Source: Thermocrinis sp. (lineage in GTDB: Bacteria > Aquificota > Aquificia > Aquificales > Aquificaceae). From it: a stretch of DNA of 25,705 nt. Both the position numbers and the translations under genes were made by a program. How positions within the stretch are numbered: position 1 is the first letter of the stretch; each line of letters starts with the position of its first letter. Below the pieces are notes generated by a model that was given only the letters and a program-made list of their open reading frames with translations, was not told where the DNA came from and made no database searches. The stretch spans positions 1-25,705 of the forward strand of contig NZ_DAIQAX010000003.1 of the NCBI RefSeq assembly GCF_036781485.1, written 5' to 3'. Shown here piece by piece: positions 14,366 to 22,350 of the stretch.

Positions 14366-15467
14366 TTTGCACTCTCCTTAAAAACTCTTCATGGCTAATA
14401 GAAGTCCTAAAGCCCTGGGGCGTAAAGTGAGTCTGCTTTCCTTCAAAAAGCTTTAAGATTCTGCCTTTTGGTGGCAGGTTTGGTATTTTAAAAACTTTAG
14501 CCAAGGCGGATAAAGTGTAAAACCCTACCGAGTTTATGTAGCCTTCCTCGTTTATAGCCTTTAGTATTTTGATAGTTTCCTGAGAAAGCTCCACACTTCC
14601 CCTAAGCGACCAAACCTTTTGTAAAAATTCTCTGTCCCAGAGTTCACCTATCCACAAAGGACCAGCTATCAAAAGTCTATTGCCGCAGAAGGGACAGGAA
14701 CTTTTTATGTTCTCAAGGGACACACTTTCTCTATAAAGACACTTATCGCAGTAAAGGAGATAGCCGATGTTTTTAATTACCTGGTCTGTCCTTTTGGCTC
14801 CAATATCTTTCATTAAGAACACCTTAAAGTGGTGCTTGTAAGAGTAGGAAAAAATTGGTCTGAAAGCATAATCGTGCTTTGCTCCCTCTTCCACTACCTT
14901 TTTTATTAGTATCCTTATGCCTACCTCGTGGTAAAACTCACACTCCAAAAGGGGCTTGCTAGCATACCTTCTTATGCAGGTGCTTGGATAAGTCCCAGAA
15001 AGCACGGACGTATCCGTAGCAGTAACAGAGAGTATCCCTCCTCTCTTTACCGGAAAGACGGCAGAGTCTAAGAAAGGAATGGGAGAACCGTACGGATCTA
15101 CATCTACATAGTCGCAGTTTCTAAGGCGCCTCATAAGCAGGCTAGCATCCTCTGAGTGTATCTCAACCTTGCTTTGGTCTATTTGGTTTAGCCTTAAGTT
15201 CTCCTTAAAGTTTTCTACAGCCCTTTGATTTATATCGTTGTATATAGCTTTAGATACCTTGGGCACTTCTAAGAGAAATCTCAGAACCCTTACTCCACTG
15301 GCACCCATAGGATCGCATACTACCAGATTTTCTCCTTCCATCGCACTTACTATCAGAAGACTGATGTCCCTGTTTACTACCATGGCTGGGTTATAGAACA
15401 CGGGCATGTCTGAAGAGATTATTTCTGGAATTTCAACATTTAGTAGAACATTTCCTTCCCTTATCAT
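14325..15467 (-). CDS. trm1: tRNA (guanine26-N2)-dimethyltransferase Trm1
   Basis: 380 residues. Trm1 methylates G26 of tRNA with S-adenosylmethionine. It is typical of archaea and eukaryotes; the Aquifex aeolicus enzyme is a known bacterial case that also modifies G27. Seen: the N-terminal VFYNPAMVVNRDISLLIV segment, the SAM site CDPMGASGVRVLRF, the acidic YNDINQRAVENFKENL, motif IV DVDPYGSPIPFLD at about 122-134, and a zinc-binding set CDKC (240-243) with CPFCG (258-262). The C-terminal domain has the HFTPQGFRT motif of the family. It overlaps hemE by 4 nt (ATGA). Its neighbour metK, which makes the cofactor, is also of archaeal type but is on a separate transcript. Confidence 0.94.
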   Translation of the reverse strand: MIREGNVLLNVEIPEIISSDMPVFYNPAMVVNRDISLLIVSAMEGENLVVCDPMGASGVRVLRFLLEVPKVSKAIYNDINQRAVENFKENLRLNQIDQSKVEIHSEDASLLMRRLRNCDYVDVDPYGSPIPFLDSAVFPVKRGGILSVTATDTSVLSGTYPSTCIRRYASKPLLECEFYHEVGIRILIKKVVEEGAKHDYAFRPIFSYSYKHHFKVFLMKDIGAKRTDQVIKNIGYLLYCDKCLYRESVSLENIKSSCPFCGNRLLIAGPLWIGELWDREFLQKVWSLRGSVELSQETIKILKAINEEGYINSVGFYTLSALAKVFKIPNLPPKGRILKLFEGKQTHFTPQGFRTSISHEEFLRRVQSVLLRDSRVNTQA

Positions 15468-16465
15468 ACTAACCTGTAGCTTTTAACCGTATCCACAAGA
15501 AGTCTTACCTTACTGAGCTCCATATCGGGGGAAAGCCCATGACCTAAGTTAAATACGTATTTTGTCCTTCTTGGAATTTTTTCCAAAAGCTCCACAACCT
15601 TTCTCTGTAATACTTCCTCCTCGCAGTATAGCACCGATGGATCAAGATTGCCCTGAAAGGCTCTTGCGTCCCTCTCCATCCATCCAAGCATATCCACAGT
15701 CCAATCCACTGAGAAAGCAGAAACTGGAAGGTCCTTTAAAACCTCCAAATACTCTCCCGATCCTCTGTAAAAGTATATCACCGGAACATTTAGCTCTTGC
15801 TTTAGCCTGTGGAAAAAGTCCTTCAAAAGAAGGGCATAGTCCTTAAGGTTTTCGTAAGACATGTGCATAAGCCAACTGTCAAAGACCTGCACCAAGTCCG
15901 CACCAGCTCCCACCTGCCCCTTAAGGTATTCCACCAAGTTATCAGAGAGCAAGCGTAGGAATTTACGATATTCCTCTTCCCTCTGCCACATAAATAGCTT
16001 TGCCTTTTTGAAGTCTGTATTGCCTTTACCTTCCACCGCATAGGCAAACAGAGTCCAAGGAGCACCACAAAAACCTATTACCGGCACTTCCTTTTGTGTG
16101 GCTTTCACACCTTTTACTATCTCATTGACGAACTCCGTATCTTTGCTTGTTATCCTTTTAAGCCCATCCACCCTTTGGTCCCACTCCAGCTTTGGACCTT
16201 CCCCCTCTTCAAACCTTACCTTTATACCCATAGGCTCCAAAGGCACCAAAATGTCGGAAAATATTATTACTGCATCAACTCCAAGAAGTTCTAAGGGAAG
16301 TAAGGATACCTTTACCGCAAGATCTACGTTTTTGCAAAAACTTAGAAAGTCCTTTTCCTTTTCCCTCAGCTGACGGTATTGGGGCATATATCTGCCCGCT
16401 TGACGCATAAGCCAAACAGGAAACCTCTCTATCTTTTCACCCTCAAGACTCTTTAAAAGAAGCAT
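15464..16465 (-). CDS. hemE: Uroporphyrinogen decarboxylase
   Basis: 333 residues, slightly short for the family (about 340-355). It removes four acetate carboxyl groups of uroporphyrinogen III to give coproporphyrinogen III in heme synthesis, in the cytoplasm. Seen: VWLMRQAGRYMPQYR near the N-terminus (substrate-binding Arg residues), IIFSDILVPLEPMG (catalytic Asp), GFCGAPWTLFAYAVEGKG, the QGNLDPSVL motif and the C-terminal FNLGHGLSPD. All hallmark residues are present. It lies 5 nt after the NlpC/P60 gene, without a strong ribosome site, and overlaps trm1 by 4 nt; no other heme genes lie in the window. Confidence 0.95.
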   Translation of the reverse strand: MLLLKSLEGEKIERFPVWLMRQAGRYMPQYRQLREKEKDFLSFCKNVDLAVKVSLLPLELLGVDAVIIFSDILVPLEPMGIKVRFEEGEGPKLEWDQRVDGLKRITSKDTEFVNEIVKGVKATQKEVPVIGFCGAPWTLFAYAVEGKGNTDFKKAKLFMWQREEEYRKFLRLLSDNLVEYLKGQVGAGADLVQVFDSWLMHMSYENLKDYALLLKDFFHRLKQELNVPVIYFYRGSGEYLEVLKDLPVSAFSVDWTVDMLGWMERDARAFQGNLDPSVLYCEEEVLQRKVVELLEKIPRRTKYVFNLGHGLSPDMELSKVRLLVDTVKSYRLV

Positions 16466-16470
16466 GCTTT

Positions 16471-17589
16471 CTATTTTAAGACTCTTATCGCTATTATTCT
16501 GCGGTGCAAGTTTTTCAGTGCGTCCCTTTCAAGAAGGTTTTTGACCACAGCCTTTGGATAGATTTTCTGACCATCGTCTTTTTTTATGGAATAAACTGCG
16601 TGGTAGATAACCACGTCTTCTCCTTCAAAACCCCCAAAGATCATTACGTGTCCCTTCATGTAAAGTAGGGTTCTGTAGGGTGGTAGTTCTTTTAATAGCT
16701 GTTTAAATTCTTCATAACTTTTGAAATCTACTTTGACCTCGTCCCCTACAAGAGCTTGCTGATAAGAATTTCTCGGCATTTCAATCCCAAACACTCCAAA
16801 GAAGGCTCTAACCAAGGCAGAACAGTCATAGTAGCCACCCCACTGGTAGGGAAGTCCGAGAAGGCTTTCCAAAAGATACTTTGCTCTATCTTCAGAGAAA
16901 TTCCAAAAGCCTTCAATTAAGCCATCTTTGCTCACTCGCCGAATTTCTCCTTTCGGTGTAAGCACTAAGTATTCTTCTTTTTTGCTTCCCACGTAGGGAA
17001 TTTTTGCTCCCATACTGTAGGTTAAATCTTCCACCCTAAGCTCGGGTTTTATAACTACCAAAAAGGGTAGTTCAAAGAGTTTAAGAAATCTTTCCCTACT
17101 GATGAGCTCTACGTCTTTTTTTCTAACCCAGCCTCGCAAAAAGGTGCTCTGAATGAAAAACCACTCTCCATCTTTTGATTGATACATTACCACCAATGGG
17201 GTAAAAGGATCTAAAGCACTGTACTGATTGTAGTCTATCTCAGGATTTCCTTTATGAACTACTGCCTCTGTGGGTAGAAGCTTTAAATCTGTTCTTCTTA
17301 GTGTGAGTCCGTATGCCACATCAACCTTTTCGGGTATTTCCTCCACGTTAGCATTTTTATACAGTTTTTCCAAGAGCTTATCCTTAAGGGGGACCTCATT
17401 CAGATAGAGTTTTCCGTTTGGATAGGCATCTTCCAATATCCAAGCCTTTAGTTTTTCCCTTTCAATATGGGTGGGAAAGCTTCTCAAGTCCGCCATCTGT
17501 GGAATTAACTCAAGTGCCTGTTTTGTTGTGGTTTCTCTTTCTAAAGAAAATACAAAACTTATCAGCAGAAGAAGCGCAATAAACGTCAT
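16471..17589 (-). CDS. Exported NlpC/P60 cell-wall peptidase with SH3-like domain
   Basis: 372 residues. An N-terminal hydrophobic segment (3-16, FIALLLLISFVFSL) suggests export; it lacks the usual basic N-terminus and has no clear lipobox. Residues about 90-112 show the TLRRTDLKLLPTE pattern of NlpC/P60 proteins with a stabilising N-terminal domain, followed by an SH3-like region (about 120-165, ending in RGWVRKKDVEL). The catalytic NlpC/P60 domain has Cys256 in YYDCSALVRAFFG and His314 in MKGHVMIFGG; a later His (330) could complete the site. Such enzymes cut peptidoglycan stem peptides. The start is ATG 17589, with AGGAG 5 nt upstream, and overlaps the stop of the interrupted small ORF (ATGA). 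Confidence 0.88.
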   Translation of the reverse strand: MTFIALLLLISFVFSLERETTTKQALELIPQMADLRSFPTHIEREKLKAWILEDAYPNGKLYLNEVPLKDKLLEKLYKNANVEEIPEKVDVAYGLTLRRTDLKLLPTEAVVHKGNPEIDYNQYSALDPFTPLVVMYQSKDGEWFFIQSTFLRGWVRKKDVELISRERFLKLFELPFLVVIKPELRVEDLTYSMGAKIPYVGSKKEEYLVLTPKGEIRRVSKDGLIEGFWNFSEDRAKYLLESLLGLPYQWGGYYDCSALVRAFFGVFGIEMPRNSYQQALVGDEVKVDFKSYEEFKQLLKELPPYRTLLYMKGHVMIFGGFEGEDVVIYHAVYSIKKDDGQKIYPKAVVKNLLERDALKNLHRRIIAIRVLK

Positions 17590-17822
17590 ACTCTCCTTTC
17601 AAACCTTAGCCTTTTTGGAAGGTCTTCTAACCAACCAAGGGCTATGCTAAAGTTTTTCTCTACATACCTTTTAATCTTGGGAAGTTCCTTCTGAAGCTCT
17701 TCCAGATCATCCTTTTAAAGCTTGGGAAGCTCATCCAAAATTTTCTGAAGCTCAGACAATGCTTTTTCAGGATTGAAGGGGTCAGCAAGTAGTTCTTCAA
17801 GCCTTCTTAGCCTTTCTCTCAT
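17586..17822 (-). pseudogene. 78-codon small ORF interrupted by one in-frame TAA
   Basis: From ATG 17822 the frame reads 35 codons (MRERLRRLEELLADPFNPEK, ending in DELPKL), meets TAA at 17717-17715, and continues open for 42 more codons to TGA 17588-17586. Both halves look alike: charged, helical, with repeated ELxK-ELPK patterns (LSELQKILDELPKL before the stop, LEELQKELPKI after it). Codon use after the stop is still coding-like. The start overlaps the end of lgt by 26 nt and the final TGA overlaps the NlpC/P60 ATG, as expected of an intact operon gene. One base (for example AAA to TAA) accounts for it. Possible explanations are a recent nonsense mutation, sequencing error or a shortened protein. 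The family is not recognised; it may be a small coiled-coil protein. Confidence 0.6.
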
Positions 17823-18603
17823 AGCCGAGCATTACCATAAACGCTACTGAGCTGATAACCATAAAAATTGAAACGAGTTGATTCCAAGTAAGCCCTATGG
17901 GCTGTATGGGTGGAGTGACGCCTCTGTAGAATTCTAAGAAAAACCTCAGAGCTCCATAAAGTAGCATGTATAGGGCAAATACAAAACCGTCAAAGGGTTT
18001 TCGCCTGTAAAAAAATAGCAGTATGAAAAAAATAGCAAGCAGTCCTAAAAACTCCATAAGCTGAGTGGGATAAAGGGGAATGTAAGGCGGTGCAACCGCC
18101 CCCTCTGGAAAGACCACATAAAAAAAGGGAAACTTATCCGAAAAGTGTATGCCCGGATTTATGTCTTCTGCCAAAAAGGGTTTGCCATAACAACAACCCG
18201 CAGAGGTGCAGCCAAGTCTTCCTATGCTGTGAGCTATTGCTACCGCTATCACGCTTAGGTCTGCTGTCTTCCAAATTGGAAACCTGTATCTGTATATACC
18301 TATTAAAGCACCTACAATACCACCAATTAAACCACCAAAGAAAGTAAGACCTCCATGCCATATGGCAAATACATCGGTTATGCTCTTTATTTGCTCTGGA
18401 TGCTCCACGATGTAAGTTATCCTTGAAACCACTATGCCAAAGATTAAGGCTAGAAGCATAGTATTTTCTATGTGGTTTGTATTCAGCCCTTCCCTTTTTC
18501 CTAATCTCAAAAGCAGAAAGTAAGCCAAAAATACTCCTGTTGCTACCAAAACGCCATAAGTGTATATCTTTATCCCAAAGACTTCAAACAAAACGGGAAA
18601 CAC
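17797..18603 (-). CDS. lgt: Prolipoprotein diacylglyceryl transferase
   Basis: 268 residues with about seven membrane helices. Lgt transfers diacylglycerol from phosphatidylglycerol to the lipobox Cys of prolipoproteins at the inner membrane. Seen: the early YTYGVLVATGVFLAY helix, IWHGGLTFFGGLIGGIVGAL, the signature region HSIGRLGCTSAGCCYGKPF (a common variant of the HGRxGNF signature), the YPTQLMEFLG motif and the RFFLEFYRG motif. The start is GTG 18603, which overlaps by one base the TAG of the preceding lipoprotein gene (TAGTG) and has GGAGGTGA about 8 nt upstream inside that gene. Sitting next to a lipoprotein gene makes functional sense. Confidence 0.95.
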   Translation of the reverse strand: MFPVLFEVFGIKIYTYGVLVATGVFLAYFLLLRLGKREGLNTNHIENTMLLALIFGIVVSRITYIVEHPEQIKSITDVFAIWHGGLTFFGGLIGGIVGALIGIYRYRFPIWKTADLSVIAVAIAHSIGRLGCTSAGCCYGKPFLAEDINPGIHFSDKFPFFYVVFPEGAVAPPYIPLYPTQLMEFLGLLAIFFILLFFYRRKPFDGFVFALYMLLYGALRFFLEFYRGVTPPIQPIGLTWNQLVSIFMVISSVAFMVMLGYERKAKKA

Positions 18604-19154
18604 TAAAAACTCACCTCCTCTATGTTTATTGTAAAGCTAAAGTCTTCAACGCTTACCTTCACCCTTTTGTAATAGCCATCCTTAGTTCTAAAACTGTAGT
18701 CCAAAGTGATCAGTCTTTCCTTTCTCTTGTCTAGTATTTCTACTTTGCTCAGTTGTGCATCTTTAAAGTAGTGCCTTATCAGATAATCCCCCACTTCTCT
18801 ACTTAGGATTATTCCTTCAGAAGAGCAGGAAATCTTCTCCTCACCAGTCAATAGCGCACCAAAGATTATTCCGTCTGGTCCGAAGGGTAGATCTAAGCAT
18901 ACACCATTGGCACAAAGGCCCTTTTTGTCAAAAGACAGGCCGGGGATTTTGGGACCTTGAATGGTGTATTTGCTGTTGTCCTTTTCCAGTTTCAGAGGAA
19001 TCTTCACTGCTCCGTAGGATACGTATATAAAGCTTGTGTATTTTTGCGGGGCTTTGTCTTCTGAGTAGTTAAACGCAACGGTGGGGTCCATCCGGCAAAG
19101 CACTGGAGCGCAAGAGAGTACAAAGCACAGGGCTATGGCTAAGTAGATCTTCAT
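18603..19154 (-). CDS. Putative lipoprotein, possibly LolB/LolA-like fold
   Basis: 183 residues. The signal peptide MKIYLAIALCFVLSC ends in lipobox VLSC, so Cys15 is probably lipidated. The mature part is beta-rich, with alternating hydrophobic strands (FIYVSYGAVKIPLKLE, GIIFGALLTGEE, LITLDYSF, KRVKVSVEDFSFTINIEEV). This resembles the half-barrel of the LolA/LolB family, but I see no diagnostic motif, so this is a guess. A second pair of Cys (GLCANGVCL) could form a disulfide. It overlaps hisD by 4 nt and lgt by 1 nt; the next gene makes the enzyme that would lipidate it. Confidence 0.65.
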   Translation of the reverse strand: MKIYLAIALCFVLSCAPVLCRMDPTVAFNYSEDKAPQKYTSFIYVSYGAVKIPLKLEKDNSKYTIQGPKIPGLSFDKKGLCANGVCLDLPFGPDGIIFGALLTGEEKISCSSEGIILSREVGDYLIRHYFKDAQLSKVEILDKRKERLITLDYSFRTKDGYYKRVKVSVEDFSFTINIEEVSF

Positions 19155-20434
19155 GGCAATTCTCTTCTGATGCGCACCGCTTCGTAGTGTGCAAGTAGCC
19201 CTTCTGCTTTGGCTATATGTTGGGCATGATCTGCCAATCTCTCAAACCCTTCTTTGGAAACGTACATAACCGAGCTTCTTTTGACAAAGTCATACACACC
19301 AAGGGGAGAGAAAAACCTTGCGGTGCGCCCTGTCGGAAGTGTGTGGTTTGGTCCTAAAAGATAGTCTCCTAAGGGTTCTGTGCTGTAGGCACCTAAAAAC
19401 ACAGCTCCTGCGTGTTTTATCTTAGGCAAAAGAGAGAAGGGATCTTTTACCATAAGCTCCAAATGCTCGGGTGCTATGTAGTTTGCCACTTCACAGGCTT
19501 GATCAAGGTTCTCCACTAGAAACACCGTCCCAAATCTTCCTATGGACTTTTGGGCTATGTCCTTTCTCGGAAAGTCCTCCATAATCTCCTTTAGTTTTTC
19601 TACAACCTGCATGGCGTGCTTTTCGTCTGTTGTAATCAAGAATGCTCCAGATAGTTCGTCGTGCTCCGCCTGAGACAACAAATCCCAAGCTATCCACTTA
19701 GGATCTACCGTCCCATCGGAGATCACGAGCACCTCAGAAGGACCTGCGATCATGTCTATATCCACCACTCCAAAGAGTAGCTTTTTGGCTAAGGTAACGT
19801 ATATATTGCCCGGACCAACAATCTTATCAACCTTTGGCAGACTTTCAGTCCCATAAGCAAGGGCTGCTATAGCTTGCGCCCCTCCTACTCTAAAGACTCT
19901 GCTTACGCCGGCTATAAACCCTGCAGCTAAGGTGTATTTGTTAGGCTTGGGAGATACCATAATGATCTCCTTCACTCCAGCTACTACCGCAGGCACAGAG
20001 TTCATAAGAACGGTAGATGGATAGACTGCCTTTCCCCCCGGCACATATATACCCACTTTTTCCAGAGGGATAACCCTAATTCCAAGAAGTATGCCTTCCT
20101 CTTCTGTTATAAAGGAGTTTTCTAACTGCTTTTCGTGAAACCTCTTTATCCTCCCATGGGCGATCTCCAAAGCCTGTCTAACTTCAGGCTCAATCTCTTC
20201 GTAAGCTTTTTCAAGCTCTTCGTATGGCACTTCCAAGTCTTCTTCTTTTATCTCTTCCCCGTCAAACTTTTTGGTGAATTCCAAGAGTGCTTTGTTGCCT
20301 TCCTCTTTAACCCTATTTATTATCTCTTTTACAACTGGCTCGTATTCTTCCGTTATAATTTCTCCACGGGACATTACAAACTTGAGCCTGCTGTTGAACT
20401 CCCAAGCGGTATTCCTAAGGTCCTCTATGTGCAT
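19151..20434 (-). CDS. hisD: Histidinol dehydrogenase
   Basis: 427 residues from ATG 20434. HisD oxidises histidinol to histidine in two NAD-dependent steps, with one zinc ion, in the cytoplasm. Seen: the EVRQALEIAHGRIKRFHEKQ helix, GIYVPGGKAVYPSTVLMNSV, the FRVGGAQAIAALAYGTE and VDKIVGPGNIYV motifs, AGPSEVLVISD, the catalytic and metal residues in LSQAEHDELSGAFL and APEHLEL, and GDYLLGPNHTLPT. The frame extends to a TTG at 20461, but ATG 20434 has TATGAT six bases upstream and gives the usual length. It heads a long run of overlapping genes; no other his gene is present in the window. Confidence 0.96.
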   Translation of the reverse strand: MHIEDLRNTAWEFNSRLKFVMSRGEIITEEYEPVVKEIINRVKEEGNKALLEFTKKFDGEEIKEEDLEVPYEELEKAYEEIEPEVRQALEIAHGRIKRFHEKQLENSFITEEEGILLGIRVIPLEKVGIYVPGGKAVYPSTVLMNSVPAVVAGVKEIIMVSPKPNKYTLAAGFIAGVSRVFRVGGAQAIAALAYGTESLPKVDKIVGPGNIYVTLAKKLLFGVVDIDMIAGPSEVLVISDGTVDPKWIAWDLLSQAEHDELSGAFLITTDEKHAMQVVEKLKEIMEDFPRKDIAQKSIGRFGTVFLVENLDQACEVANYIAPEHLELMVKDPFSLLPKIKHAGAVFLGAYSTEPLGDYLLGPNHTLPTGRTARFFSPLGVYDFVKRSSVMYVSKEGFERLADHAQHIAKAEGLLAHYEAVRIRRELP

Positions 20435-20460
20435 AGCAATATCATAATAGATTTTTTTCA
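20435..20460 (-). promoter_or_regulatory. Predicted hisD promoter (leaderless)
   Basis: On minus, TATGAT (20446-20441) lies 6 nt before ATG 20434; no Shine-Dalgarno intervenes. A poorly spaced TTGTAA (20467-20462, 15-nt spacer) is the best -35. The element would drive the whole run down to 12774. The alternative TTG start at 20461 would make this sequence coding. Confidence 0.4.
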
Positions 20461-20468
20461 ATTACAAT

Positions 20469-20507
20469 TATAATAGTAGCTCATCCACAATCTTAGGAGG
20501 TGGAGCG
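20469..20507 (+). promoter_or_regulatory. metK -10 and ribosome binding site
   Basis: A perfect TATAAT at 20469-20474 precedes a leader of about 27 nt with AGGAGGTGG at about 20496-20504, close before the TTG at 20508. This strong ribosome site decides the TTG start over an ATG eight codons later. The leader is too short for a SAM riboswitch. Confidence 0.55.
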
Positions 20508-21713
20508 TTGAAAAACATAGTGATTACACCCATGACCTTTGAACCTGTCTATGCTCAACCTGCAGAAATAGTGGAAAGGAAAGGGATAGGTCATCCAGAC
20601 ACTGTATGCGACTACTTGGCAGAAAACCTATCTAAGGAACTCTGCAAATGGTATTTAGAAAACTTTGGCGCAATTATGCATCACAATGTGGACAAGGCTT
20701 TGTTAGTTGGAGGAGTGGCAAACGTGCGCTTTGGCGGAGGGGAAATAGTAGAGCCTATTGAAATACACTTAGTAGGTAGAGCCATTCTGGAAAAAGATGG
20801 GAAAAAGCTTGATAATGTAGATGAGTTTGTGATAAACACTGCAAAGGAGTGGATAAAAAAGCATCTGAGGAATATTGATGCGGAGAAGCATGTAAGAATC
20901 TACCCGAAAATAAGGCCCGGTAGCAAGGATTTAGTGGAGCTTTTTGAGAGGTTTCAGAGAAAAGGAGAAATTCCCTTAGCAAACGATACCTCCTTCGGTG
21001 TGGGTTTTGCACCTTTAGATACCTTAGAAAGGGCAGTTTATGAAACTGAGACCTTTCTAAACTCTGAGCACATAAAGAACTCCTATCCAGAGATAGGAGA
21101 GGATATAAAGGTTATGGGGGTCAGAATAGGAGAAAGAATAAGGCTTACAGTGGCACTCGCTTTTGTAAGTAAATACATAAAAAACATTGATGAATACTTT
21201 CAGAAGAAGGAAGAAATAATGCAAAAAACTAAAGAGCACGTTCAGGACGTCATAGGTAAGGAGGTAGAGCTATTTATAAACACTGCAGACAGCAGGGAAA
21301 ATGAGAGTGTCTATATAACAGTAACGGGGACTTCTGCAGAGCACGGAGATGACGGGCAGGTGGGTAGGGGAAACAGGGTCAATGGATTGATTACCCCATA
21401 CAGACCTATGAGTTTGGAAGCGGCAGCGGGCAAAAACCCCATATCCCACATAGGCAAAATTTACAACACGGTGGCAAACAAAATAAGCAGAAGGGTTGTT
21501 GAGGAAATTGAAGAGGTAGAAGAAGCGTACTGCTATATAGTTTCCCAAATAGGAAAGCCAATAAACGAGCCTCAGGTTTTGGACGTAAAGGTAAGGACAA
21601 AAAGGGACTTAAAGAGTATAGAAGATTTGGCAAAGCGTATAGCTCAAGAGGAGCTGGACCTGATGCCAGAAGTTTGGAGAGGCTTTGTAGAAGGTAAGTA
21701 TCCCGTAGCTTAG
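20508..21713 (+). CDS. metK: Archaeal-type S-adenosylmethionine synthetase
   Basis: 401 residues from TTG 20508. It makes S-adenosylmethionine from methionine and ATP in the cytoplasm. The sequence matches the archaeal AdoMet synthetase family, which is only distantly related to bacterial MetK. Seen: VERKGIGHPDTVCDYLAE near the N-terminus, HHNVDKALLVGGVANVRFGG, DTSFGVGFAPLDTLE, and the glycine-rich SAEHGDDGQVGRGNRVNGLI followed by PYRPMSLEAAAGKNP and HIGKIYN. Length matches the archaeal family (about 400). The start is supported by a strong Shine-Dalgarno. Its product is the methyl donor for Trm1. It is convergent with the archaemetzincin gene and overlaps it by 4 nt. Confidence 0.95.
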   Translation: MKNIVITPMTFEPVYAQPAEIVERKGIGHPDTVCDYLAENLSKELCKWYLENFGAIMHHNVDKALLVGGVANVRFGGGEIVEPIEIHLVGRAILEKDGKKLDNVDEFVINTAKEWIKKHLRNIDAEKHVRIYPKIRPGSKDLVELFERFQRKGEIPLANDTSFGVGFAPLDTLERAVYETETFLNSEHIKNSYPEIGEDIKVMGVRIGERIRLTVALAFVSKYIKNIDEYFQKKEEIMQKTKEHVQDVIGKEVELFINTADSRENESVYITVTGTSAEHGDDGQVGRGNRVNGLITPYRPMSLEAAAGKNPISHIGKIYNTVANKISRRVVEEIEEVEEAYCYIVSQIGKPINEPQVLDVKVRTKRDLKSIEDLAKRIAQEELDLMPEVWRGFVEGKYPVA

Positions 21714-22207
21714 AGCTTACTTTTGCACTTTAGGCAGAAGTTTTTACTCTTTTGGTCTACTTCAAAGACCGAGTTGGAGAAGTTCATCACACACCCGGGG
21801 GTTTTACAGTGCAAAAGACCAAAGGTGTGTCCCAGCTCGTGGTTTATCTCCTTAAACACCCTTTCAAAGAAAACCCTTTCGTCCTTGTGAAAAAGCCTGT
21901 ATGTGCTAACAAGGGCGCACCTTCCATCTAACTCACCAATGCCAAAGACAAAGTTTAAGTTATCTTCGTAGATATCAACGTCCGTAATACCTACAAGCTT
22001 TAGCATGTTTGGCAGCTCAACTACCTTCATGCGGTTTAGGATTTTGCTTGCGATGAACTGCCCCCTGTTTGGATCGTAAGCATCACGATAATATACAGGC
22101 ACGTCCGATATTCTTACGTCAAAACTAAACACTTCCTTTATGTTCTTTGCACTGGCAAGCAAGAGCCTTTTCTGAACATTCCCTGTGGCTACAATGTAGA
22201 TGAACAT
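21710..22207 (-). CDS. amzA: Archaemetzincin (M54 zinc metallopeptidase)
   Basis: 165 residues from ATG 22207. The family has a metzincin fold with two zinc sites and is found in archaea, vertebrates and few bacteria; the physiological substrate is not known. Seen: HELGHTFGLLHC (His123, Glu124, His127, His133, Cys134), then GCVM (Cys139, with Met141 as the met-turn) and CLKC near the end (Cys158, Cys161), the complete HExxHxxGxxHC-x4-CxM-x16-CxxC signature. The ORF is open two codons further to TTG 22213; TATATT lies 7 nt before that TTG (13 nt before the ATG), so a leaderless TTG start is possible. There is no signal peptide. Confidence 0.92.
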   Translation of the reverse strand: MFIYIVATGNVQKRLLLASAKNIKEVFSFDVRISDVPVYYRDAYDPNRGQFIASKILNRMKVVELPNMLKLVGITDVDIYEDNLNFVFGIGELDGRCALVSTYRLFHKDERVFFERVFKEINHELGHTFGLLHCKTPGCVMNFSNSVFEVDQKSKNFCLKCKSKL

Positions 22208-22350
22208 GTGCAAGGTGTTAAATATAAGCTCTCAAATAATTAGCTTATAAGCTTTACTTATCGTTTATATAAGATAACCTTATAAAAGTATAAGAAGGTT
22301 GAAATTGAAAATGGGAGCAAATTCTTAAACTTTTTAATAGGAGGTTTCCC
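22208..22350. promoter_or_regulatory. A+T-rich divergent control region before soeA
   Basis: No gene fits here. A perfect palindrome AGCTTATAAGCT lies at 22242-22253, and a third half-site TAAGCT at 22225-22230, 23 bp from the second. AACCTT (22276-22281) and AAGGTT (22295-22300) form another inverted repeat with a 13-nt loop. TATAAG (22268-22273 and 22289-22294) are -10 candidates. AGGAGG (22339-22344) is the soeA ribosome site, 6 nt before ATG 22351. On minus, TATATT (22226-22221) could serve the archaemetzincin gene. The palindromes look like operator sites; the regulator is unknown. Confidence 0.5.

Noticed and set aside
20475..20507. SAM riboswitch or T-box upstream of metK
   Set aside because: Only about 30 nt separate the -10 from the start, with no room for an aptamer.
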